From: Roseococcus thiosulfatophilus
GTDB lineage: Bacteria > Pseudomonadota > Alphaproteobacteria > Acetobacterales > Acetobacteraceae
Reading direction: 5' to 3'
DNA length: 64,000 bases
Assembly: GCF_017311575.1 (NCBI RefSeq)
Contig: NZ_JAFFQY010000002.1
Span: 62,001 to 126,000, forward strand
The notes beneath the pieces were generated by a model. That model made no database searches. It saw only the letters and a program-made list of their open reading frames with translations, and was not told the origin of the DNA. Positions within the stretch are counted from its first letter, which is position 1. The number at the start of each line of letters is the position of its first letter. A program made the translations under genes and the position numbers. Below, one piece after another: positions 52,710 to 59,538 of the stretch.

Positions 52710-52977
52710 CCTACCCCTTCTAAGCAGCTGATTCGATTGGGTTTTTGGCGAGAGTGGCGGTGATCGTCCCCACAATCCTCCCCACAGTTCTGCCGGCGTG
52801 TGGGGAACGGCCGCTGAAGATCGCTCGGCGGGCGTGGCACGGCGGACACACGGCACGGGGGCGGGCTGCCTGGACGGGCGCCCTTGGGACCCTGTCTTAC
52901 CGCCACGTCCAAGCCGTGTGGCGAAGCCCTGCAATCTCCCCTCGCACCCGGATTCCGGCCTGGCTAGAATCCACCCC

Positions 52978-53208
52978 ATGATCGCCACGCCCGACCCGAT
53001 GAACTGGCAACATCGCCTCTACCAGCCCGCCGTGATCGGCGGATGGTCGGTAGAGGTGTGGAACCCGATGGCTCGCGCCTGGGATCGCAACCCCACGGCG
53101 CCCCATTGGCCGGCTGACTACGAAGCCGCGGCCCGCGAGTGGGTGGAACTGGCGAACGAAGACCAGCGCGAGCGCAACGCCGCCGTGGCCGCCGCGCTGG
53201 CCGCCTGA
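52978..53208 (+). CDS. Small hypothetical protein of the island
   Basis: 76 residues, not recognised. ATG at 52978; a second Met seven codons on gives MNWQHRLYQPAVIGGWSVEV. Trp/Arg-rich with a C-terminal helix (WVELANEDQRERNAAVAAAL). It is followed after one base by another small gene on the same strand, so both are in one transcript. Such small soluble proteins are common in phage-derived regions, but no function can be given. Confidence 0.5.
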   Translation: MIATPDPMNWQHRLYQPAVIGGWSVEVWNPMARAWDRNPTAPHWPADYEAAAREWVELANEDQRERNAAVAAALAA

Positions 53209-53209
53209 C

Positions 53210-53503
53210 ATGGAACGCGCCGCGCTCGAAACCCGATGGATCGTGCTCGGCACGGACGGCCGCCACGTCACGATGGGGCGGCACACGGACCCCACGCCCG
53301 AAGAGGTCGAAGCGGCCGAACGCGGCCTTGCGGCGCAGGGCTTGGCGGGATGGCTGGCGGTGATGAAGGGCGGCTACTACGTCCGCCGCAAGCCGTCCCT
53401 CATGATGGTCCGGCCGCTGGCGAACCCGGCCCGTCCGTTCGAGGAAGCCGCCGCCGAGTTCGAGGCGAAGCGCAAGGCGACGCTCGCCAGCGTCGCCAGC
53501 TAG
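53210..53503 (+). CDS. Small hypothetical protein of the island
   Basis: 97 residues, not recognised. It contains WIVLGTDGRHVTMGRHTDPT near the start, then GLAGWLAVMKGGYYVRRKPS and a helical, charged C-terminus (EEAAAEFEAKRKATLASVAS). Its end overlaps the convergent restriction-enzyme stop by four bases, showing the two transcripts meet here. Confidence 0.5.
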   Translation: MERAALETRWIVLGTDGRHVTMGRHTDPTPEEVEAAERGLAAQGLAGWLAVMKGGYYVRRKPSLMMVRPLANPARPFEEAAAEFEAKRKATLASVAS

Positions 53504-54666
53504 GCCGCTGGCGTCCCCGGCGCCGGATCGGCGGTGAGGGTCGCCCCAAGCTCCGGCCACAGGGCGCTGATCCGGCTGCGCGCCAGCGTCAGCATGCCGG
53601 CTTCGCTCCCGATGCTCGCCAGTGAGTTCGCAGGCGCGACAGACAGGGCATAGTGCCCCATGGCGGGCGCGTCCGTGGCAATGATGTTCTTCGCCACAAG
53701 CGGGCTTGGCGTCGTCGCATCGTCGGCGTCCAGGCCGAAGACGTAAATCCAGGCGGGCACGTGCGCTGGCCGCGTGGTCCCCGGCGCGAACAGGTCGTCC
53801 GTGCCGTCGCCGTGCGCGGTCAAGGTCGGGTTGCCGAGATGCGGACCCCACGAGTTCCACACGCTCACGGGGATCGCCAGCACGCATCCCGCGCACCGCG
53901 GATGCTGCCCAAGCTGAAACTTGAACATCATCTGGTAAAAGGTGCGCTTGAACACGTTGGCGATGTTCGGCCCTTCCACGTGCTCAGACAGCCATTGCTG
54001 GTTTGCATGAAGCTGGTTCGGGAAGTCGGTCGGGAAGAGGCGCAGCCCGTCGCGTAGGTTCTGCACGGCATGCTTGTAGGAGCCGTGGAAGTCCATCGTC
54101 TGCACCTCGATCACGCCGAAGCGGTCAAGGTTCGGATGGCCGTCGCGCAGCACGATTTCAAACACCGTCACGTCAAAGCTGAACTCGGGGCTGGCATCCG
54201 TGCCGGGGATGCTCAGTTCGCCGCCGAGTGTCCTGTTGAAGTAGATGAAGACGCGCTCGCCTGCCGCCAGCCGCGTTGCCACGTCCGTTCGCGTCGCAGC
54301 TTCCGACAGGCGCAGGCCCGGGATGATGAAGGCCGGCGCACCAGCGGCGAAGCCGAACAGCCGCCCCACGAACGCATTGAGCATCGCAGGGCCGAGCACG
54401 CGCGTAGGACAGACAAGCCAATCCTGACGCGGTGCGCGCGGACCCGGCTTCGTGCTGATCGTGCACACGCCCTTGGCGTTGTCCGCCTTCGTGCACTCAG
54501 TCACCGTGCCCTTCGCCGCCGTGAGGAACGGGCAGCGTCGGTTGTGCTGGTCGTCAAGCGCCTGCGGCGAGGTGCGAACCTCGGGATAGACGCGATGCCC
54601 GAACCATTCCGAGACGTGATTGGAAGGCGGACGCGGCGCCCTTGGCCGTGCGGGAGCGCGCGCCAC
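53500..54666 (-). CDS. Type II restriction endonuclease, NotI family
   Basis: 388 residues, close in length to NotI (383 as recalled). The N-terminal EWFGHRVYPEV is followed by four Cys that bind iron in NotI (CPFLTAAK, then CTK, GVC and WLVCP). The nuclease core has ELSIPGTDASPEFSFD and VIEVQTMDFHGSYKHAV with the catalytic E-x-Q, then EGPNIANVFKRTFYQM. The recognition part contains GCVLAIPVSVWNSWGPHL. NotI cuts GCGGCCGC, so a similar specificity is likely but not proven. GTG at 54666 lies two bases after the methyltransferase stop, so translation is coupled. Confidence 0.93.
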   Translation of the reverse strand: MARAPARPRAPRPPSNHVSEWFGHRVYPEVRTSPQALDDQHNRRCPFLTAAKGTVTECTKADNAKGVCTISTKPGPRAPRQDWLVCPTRVLGPAMLNAFVGRLFGFAAGAPAFIIPGLRLSEAATRTDVATRLAAGERVFIYFNRTLGGELSIPGTDASPEFSFDVTVFEIVLRDGHPNLDRFGVIEVQTMDFHGSYKHAVQNLRDGLRLFPTDFPNQLHANQQWLSEHVEGPNIANVFKRTFYQMMFKFQLGQHPRCAGCVLAIPVSVWNSWGPHLGNPTLTAHGDGTDDLFAPGTTRPAHVPAWIYVFGLDADDATTPSPLVAKNIIATDAPAMGHYALSVAPANSLASIGSEAGMLTLARSRISALWPELGATLTADPAPGTPAA

Positions 54667-54668
54667 CG

Positions 54669-55883
54669 TCAGGCCGCGAAGGACAGGGCAAGCGGAAGCT
54701 GCTCAAGCCGGTAGCGGCTCTTCGGCGCGGCGAACTTCGGCGCCTTCTTCGCCTTGAGCACCTTGAGGATTTCCGCGCCGATGGCACGCGCCAGCAGTGG
54801 CGGCACCGCATTGCCTACTTGGTCGTAAAGCTCACTGTTCGAACCGCGGAACACGAACCAGTCGGGGAAGGACTGGATGCGCGCCGCCTCGCGGATGGAG
54901 ATGGTGCGCGTCTGTTCCGGGTGGATGTATTCGCCCGACTTCGGATCGCGGAAGCGCGTGATGATCGAGCGCGCTACGCCCTCCCACGTCATGCGGCGAT
55001 ACCGCCGCGTGTGATCCTTGCGAAGCGCACGCTGCATGCCGGCGGGAAGCAGATGGTGCGGCAGGGCGCGCCAGTCCTGCCCCGGCTTGAGCGCGAGAAT
55101 ACGGCGGATGTTCTGCTCAGACAGCTTCGGCGCGTAGTGGTTTTCCACCCGGTCGCCGTTCGCCGCGCGCATCGCCGCCTGATACTCGGTCTGCGGCCCG
55201 CGCGTGTAGTGGTGCGACGTGCCGCCGGCCGCGACTTCCGGCAGGTCGCCGATTGCGTCAAAGATGCTCAGGAAGCCTTCGGCGTGCGCCGCATGCAGCG
55301 TGCGGTTCGGCACCAGGTCGCCGATGCCGGCCGTCCCGTGCGTCGGCTCAGGGAAGCCGCCACGCTTCCCAAGATCGCGGCGCCACGCGATGAACGCCAA
55401 GCGCCAGCGCAGTTGCGGCACGCCGTATTGAGCGGCGACAAGCTCGGCGCAGTCGGCGTCGTAACCCATCTCATCGAAGCGGCGCGAGATGGCGGACAGG
55501 ATGCGCCCGCCGTCCAGCGTGGCGAGGCCGGGCACGTTCTCTATCAGGATCACCTTCGGGCGGATCGCAGCCGCCAAGTCCAGGAACGTGCCGAAGAGGC
55601 CGTTGCGAGGATCGTCCGGCGCCCGCTGCCCGAGAATGCTGAAACCCTGACACGGCGGGCCGCCGGCGAGCATGTCGAGTTCGCCCGGCCGCACGCCCGC
55701 CATGTCCAACAGGGCATCCGCCGACAGGTCGCGGATGTCGCCTTGGTAGAAGGGCACGCGCGGGAAGTTGACGCGGTGCGTCGCCGCGCAGGCCGGGTCC
55801 ATGTCGGAGCCGAGCCGCACATCCCACCCCGCATTGGCCAGCCCGAGAGACAGCCCACCCGCGCCGCAGAACAGGTCAACCAC
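54669..55883 (-). CDS. DNA (cytosine-5) methyltransferase of the NotI-type restriction-modification pair
   Basis: 404 residues from GTG 55883. C5-methylase motifs in order: I VDLFCGAGGLSLGL, IV GGPPCQGFS with the catalytic Cys, VI ENVPGLAT, VIII near YGVPQLRWRLAFIAWRRD, IX/X near QVGNAVPPLLARAIG. It should protect the DNA from the adjacent nuclease. The frame upstream reads as sensible protein (FYAIERPES, then RGRPT) but has no usual start codon until an in-frame TGA at 55982-55980, which is itself preceded by ATG ATG. The true start, or a nonsense change at codon 3, is therefore open. Confidence 0.93.
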   Translation of the reverse strand: MVDLFCGAGGLSLGLANAGWDVRLGSDMDPACAATHRVNFPRVPFYQGDIRDLSADALLDMAGVRPGELDMLAGGPPCQGFSILGQRAPDDPRNGLFGTFLDLAAAIRPKVILIENVPGLATLDGGRILSAISRRFDEMGYDADCAELVAAQYGVPQLRWRLAFIAWRRDLGKRGGFPEPTHGTAGIGDLVPNRTLHAAHAEGFLSIFDAIGDLPEVAAGGTSHHYTRGPQTEYQAAMRAANGDRVENHYAPKLSEQNIRRILALKPGQDWRALPHHLLPAGMQRALRKDHTRRYRRMTWEGVARSIITRFRDPKSGEYIHPEQTRTISIREAARIQSFPDWFVFRGSNSELYDQVGNAVPPLLARAIGAEILKVLKAKKAPKFAAPKSRYRLEQLPLALSFAA

Positions 55884-56155
55884 GGTCGGGCGGCCCCGCC
55901 TGCCGGCGAAGGACTCTGGCCTTTCAATGGCGTAGAAGCTGCGAATCGGGACGGTCCTCTTCCTGGCACGTGTTCGGAATCACATCATCCTGTGCAACGC
56001 AAGGATCGCAAGCAGGATCGCCGGCCGGGCGGCGGGCCGCGCCTCCATGTGGCCGATGAACAAGTTAACCGCCCGTTGCCGCTATGGCCAAGCAGGGCGG
56101 GCCGCCGCGTGCCGGTCGGGCTACTTGGCCAGGGCGAGCGATGCCCGACGCGCCG

Positions 56156-56842
56156 TCAGTCTGGCGCCTTGGTCGGCTTGGATGAGTTGCCGCGTTGAAT
56201 GAGCGCCACGGCGCGCGCCTTACCGGATCGCCAGCCTACTGCGATGGGCAGCAAGGCCGCGTCGGCGCGCAAATGCGGCGTGAGTATCGCTTCAAGGTCG
56301 CGCTGCGCCGCCCCCACTTTCTCCGCAATCAGATCGGGCCGAGACGATCCGGCCCATATCGTGTTTCGCCATTCACGCCGCATCGCCCGGTCCTCTGGCG
56401 ATGTGACTTCGCTCTCTGGCGTCGTCGCGCCCATGTGCGCCGCAACCGTCACCTCATGCACGGCCTCGCGCAATTGGTCGAAGGCGCGCCCCGCGGCGTC
56501 GCCGAAGTGATACCGGCATAGGAGGTGCAGGCGGCGCAAGGCGGTGAACTTGTCCTGCTGTTCGCGATACCGGCGGAAGACCACCAGGAAGTCTTCGCCC
56601 GGCATGGGCTTCTGCGGGTCTTTGTCGCGCTCCTTGCGAAGCGCCTCCAACTCGTTCGACCATCGCATGGGCGCGCGCACATTGGCCAATGCGTCAACCG
56701 CCTGCGCGAACGCGAGCAAGGCTTCCTCCGCGAGTTCGGTGCGTCGCTTGGCGCGCAACTGATACCGCCACGCCCAAAAGCCCAGGGTCCACGTGAGCAG
56801 CGCCAACACGAAGGGCGTCAGGGTCGTGAACCAGGTAGGCAT
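56156..56842 (-). CDS. Hypothetical membrane-anchored protein of the island
   Basis: 228 residues. A single N-terminal membrane helix (TPFVLALLTWTLGFWAW) is followed by a basic stretch (RAKRRTEL) and a long helical cytoplasmic part (LAEEALLAFAQAVDALANVR, ALRRLHLLCRYHFGDAAG). The topology suggests an inner-membrane anchor with a cytoplasmic domain. Not recognised as a known family. It is the gene upstream of the methyltransferase, 272 bases away, and belongs to the island. Confidence 0.65.
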   Translation of the reverse strand: MPTWFTTLTPFVLALLTWTLGFWAWRYQLRAKRRTELAEEALLAFAQAVDALANVRAPMRWSNELEALRKERDKDPQKPMPGEDFLVVFRRYREQQDKFTALRRLHLLCRYHFGDAAGRAFDQLREAVHEVTVAAHMGATTPESEVTSPEDRAMRREWRNTIWAGSSRPDLIAEKVGAAQRDLEAILTPHLRADAALLPIAVGWRSGKARAVALIQRGNSSKPTKAPD

Positions 56843-57373
56843 GTCCGCTCCGATACGTCCGCGGAAGGTGTAGCACGCGCGCGGATTGCCAGTCAGGCAC
56901 GATGGCCGCGGGTTCTGGCGAGGTGCGCGCCTCGCACGGATCGGCGCCGCGGCGACGTGCCGGGGTGTCAGGCGGGGTATCAAACGCCTTCGCGTAGGGC
57001 GCAAAAATTTTTGCGGCTTGGACGTGGTGCCACGTGGCCATGATACAGGTCGCCACCTAGGGCAATTTGCGCGCGTGGGGTGGGTTGCAGCGTGGTGGGG
57101 GGTGTCGGCGGCCCCACCCCCCGCCCTGACGCCCGATCCGCAAAGCGAAGGGGGTGGGGGTGGAACCGCCCGGTGCCAGGTCGCCGCCCCGCAACGCCGC
57201 GCCGCCCCGGCACCGCTTCGAGGCGGACGGGCCGGCTTGGCGTGGGCAGCCTTCAAGGTTTCCAGCGTGCCGGAGTGGCGTGGAAGGTGCGGCCGGGTCC
57301 GCACTACCCGGCGGCGCCTCGCCCGCCTGTAGCGCCACCGTGGCGGCCCGGCGCGTGGCAGGCCGGGACGGCG
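56843..57373. other. Island spacer without a convincing gene
   Basis: 531 bases with no supported gene. A long hairpin-prone stretch lies near 57105-57165, where CCACCCCC and GGGGGTGG can pair. Short open frames on both strands are Arg-rich and lack coding character or a ribosome site. Confidence 0.6.
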
Positions 57374-58054
57374 CTACCGCCCGCGCCGCCGCGCCGCCTT
57401 CTCGACTGCCGCGATGAAGCGTGGCGAGTTGTCCAGGCCGAGCTTCTTCACCTCTGCCGCCACGGCGGGGTGCTTCCTCGCCACGTCACGCATGAGGGTT
57501 CGCGCACGGTTGAGCCGGGTGTCATAGTCGGCGCCCCAGGCGGCGCGTAGATCGTGCTCGGCGGCTTCGTAAGTCTGCGGCTCGTAGTCAGGCCGCGCCG
57601 CCTCAACGGCGATGCCCCACAACTCCGAAGTCTCGGCCGCCGACGCGCCGGACGCCAGGAACGCCGAGCGCACGACTTCACGCGCAGCCTTGCCTTCCTC
57701 GCCGGGATCGAAGCCGGCCGCCTCTGCGTCGCCTTCGGGCAGCGGCGTTGCAGCTACCACGTCCGCGAAGCTCTTCATCGGCTCGGCGTAGATCGCAGCG
57801 GCAGGCGACGCGGGCGGCTCGGCCGCCTTCATCTCGGGCCGTGCCGCGGTGCCAGGCGAAGCCGTCGCGGCTGCGTCAGGGGGCGCGGCGCCCGGTGCCT
57901 GCCACGTGCCCTTGCCGGGCTGCGCGGCTGGTGCCGGTGCGGCTGGCGCGGGCTTCTGCGCCGTGCTGGCAGGCGTCGCGGCGGGCGCGTCAGGCTTCGC
58001 GGCCGAAGGGTAGAGGATCGCAGCGGGCGAAGGCGTCTCGGGCGCGTCGGTCAC
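57374..58054 (-). CDS. Scaffolding-protein-like island protein
   Basis: 226 residues from GTG 58054. The N-terminal half is a low-complexity Ala/Pro linker. The C-terminal 90 residues (EAAEHDLRAAWGADYDTRLN, RTLMRDVARKHPAVAAEVKK, LGLDNSPRFIAAVEKAAR) resemble tails of phage capsid assembly/scaffolding proteins, in which a helix is followed by LG-x-N-x-P-x-F/L-I. This is by-eye resemblance only. Its start overlaps the next gene's stop (GTGA). If right, it would remodel a helper capsid. Confidence 0.5.
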   Translation of the reverse strand: MTDAPETPSPAAILYPSAAKPDAPAATPASTAQKPAPAAPAPAAQPGKGTWQAPGAAPPDAAATASPGTAARPEMKAAEPPASPAAAIYAEPMKSFADVVAATPLPEGDAEAAGFDPGEEGKAAREVVRSAFLASGASAAETSELWGIAVEAARPDYEPQTYEAAEHDLRAAWGADYDTRLNRARTLMRDVARKHPAVAAEVKKLGLDNSPRFIAAVEKAARRRGR

Positions 58055-58707
58055 GACAGCATCTCGGCGAGTTCGCGCGCGTCGCGCTCGGCGTCCGTCT
58101 CGGGCTGCGGTTCCGGCTCGGGCGGCGGCTCGGCATCCGCTCCGGCGCCAGCCGTGATGATGCCGAGCGCGGCGAGGAAGTGATCGGGGCAGCCCGAGCA
58201 CACGGCGTTCACGCGCAGCCGCGCAAGCCCAAGACTGTCTTCCACGTGCGCGAGAAGCTGAGGCAGGAAGTCCGTGACTGTCGCCGGCAGGCCGATGGCC
58301 GGGCTGTCCGCCCATCGCGCAGCATCGGCCTTGAGTTCGCGGGCTGCGGCCTCAACCGCGCGAGCGCGCACTTCCGCGTCCCGGATCGCCCGCGCCAGCG
58401 CCGCGCGCCTGCCGTCATCGCGCTTCTTGGCGAGAAGGCCGCGTGCCAGTGTCATCCCGTGCGCGAGCACGTCGCTTGACGTGGCAAGCAGGTCGCACAT
58501 GGCAGCGGCGAGTGCCGCCTCTCTGGCCTTCACGTGCGCGGACTTGGACCCCTTGGGACGCCCCGGCTTCCGCTTCTCTGGCAGCGCCACAATGACGGGC
58601 GGCGCATCGGGCGGCGCGTCCGGCGCGCGCACCACGGCGACGGGCTGCGGTGCCGATGCGCCGGGCATCGTCACATGCGCGAGGGGCGGGAGCTTGGCCG
58701 CGCTCAT
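58051..58707 (-). CDS. Hypothetical island protein with AT-hook-like motif
   Basis: 218 residues. A Pro/Ala N-terminus leads to KRKPGRPKGSKSAH, an AT-hook-like DNA-binding motif, then a long helical region (ALAAAMCDLLATSSDVL, RDAEVRARAVEAAARELKA) and an acidic C-terminal tail (AEPPPEPEPQPETDAERD). Not recognised; small-terminase-like or DNA-bending roles are possible. It overlaps both neighbours (ATGA upstream, GTGA downstream). Confidence 0.6.
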   Translation of the reverse strand: MSAAKLPPLAHVTMPGASAPQPVAVVRAPDAPPDAPPVIVALPEKRKPGRPKGSKSAHVKAREAALAAAMCDLLATSSDVLAHGMTLARGLLAKKRDDGRRAALARAIRDAEVRARAVEAAARELKADAARWADSPAIGLPATVTDFLPQLLAHVEDSLGLARLRVNAVCSGCPDHFLAALGIITAGAGADAEPPPEPEPQPETDAERDARELAEMLS

Positions 58708-59279
58708 TGTGCCGCGCCCCGCGTCCACACACGGCCGCCGCGTCTTGGGGGCATGAACCCGAGACGGGCGAGCGCGCGCGCCACGCATCGTTGCCGCTGG
58801 CCTGGCAGGGAGATGCCCACGGCGCTCGCCACCTCTTCCGCCGTGACGGCGGTGCGCGTGGCGAGGAAGGCCGCAATCCGGTCCATGCGCCGTGCCACGG
58901 CAGGGTGCCAGCGCGACGCCTGCGAACGCCGCTCGGCGGGCACGTCGCCGGGCCGCGTCCAGAGTTCGCAGCCGCGCCCGGCGCTGCGCCAGCCTGCCGC
59001 CCGCAGGGCCGCCTTGACCGCGGCCTCTTGCCCCGGTGCGAGCCGCAGCCCCGGAACCCGAGACAGCACCTCGCGCGCGGTCACGGCGGACCCGGCGGGC
59101 AGGCTGGCGAGGAAAGCGGCGACGGCTGCCACGCGCGCCTGGACGTGGCGGGACCGCCCGCGCTGGCCGCGCTCGGGGAGCAACAGGCTACGGCGACGCG
59201 GGAGGGCGGGGCCGAGGAGCAGGGACGGTCGCGCGCCCGTGGGCAGGGCAGCCGCCGGTTGAGGGTCAAGAACTGGCAT
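58704..59279 (-). CDS. Two-repeat winged-helix-like protein of the island
   Basis: 191 residues with two similar halves. Half 1: VAAVAAFLASLPAGSAVTAR then ALRAAGWRSAGRGCELWTRPG. Half 2: RMDRIAAFLATRTAVTAEEV then ALARLGFMPPRRGGRVWTRG. Both read as helix, V-T-A-x-E-V, a short loop and a wing ending in WTR. This resembles the small winged-helix modules found in virulence-associated-E/D5-type replication proteins, placed here as a separate protein. It likely binds DNA near the origin-like repeats upstream. Confidence 0.65.
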   Translation of the reverse strand: MPVLDPQPAAALPTGARPSLLLGPALPRRRSLLLPERGQRGRSRHVQARVAAVAAFLASLPAGSAVTAREVLSRVPGLRLAPGQEAAVKAALRAAGWRSAGRGCELWTRPGDVPAERRSQASRWHPAVARRMDRIAAFLATRTAVTAEEVASAVGISLPGQRQRCVARALARLGFMPPRRGGRVWTRGAAQ

Positions 59280-59378
59280 GACGTGAGGATTGATTCAGAA
59301 AGAAACTGGATGTCAAGCAATAAAGCGTGGACAGGCATCCAACATTCATTGAACTCAGATCGTGCAATACACTACAAG

Positions 59379-59538
59379 ACCGACGCTTCATCTCGCCAGA
59401 GTGCGTATTCGTTCGCGCGCGTTCAATATGTTTGTTGAGACTTGGACAGCATTGCACCGACGCTTCCGACGCAAACTGTATTATCGGCGTGACGCGCGCG
59501 TAGTCGTCTATAATGAGAGTTGTGTCGGAAGCGTCGGT
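59379..59538. promoter_or_regulatory. Origin- or operator-like repeats in an AT-richer spacer
   Basis: Between the winged-helix gene and the primase, ACCGACGCTTC occurs at 59379-59389 and 59456-59466 and inverted at 59528-59538. The latter two extend into a perfect 14-base inverted pair (59457-59470 and 59524-59537). TATAAT lies at 59509-59514. The spacer is clearly less GC-rich than its surroundings. Position next to a primase gene suggests a replication origin or operator for the island. Confidence 0.5.

Noticed and set aside
56694-57056. A 120-residue minus-strand frame in the island spacer (begins MATCIMATWHH)
   Set aside because: It overlaps the membrane-anchored gene by about 150 bases, has no ribosome site and shows mixed codon use.
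56886-57332. A 148-residue plus-strand frame in the same spacer
   Set aside because: Very Arg-rich, no motif and no ribosome site.
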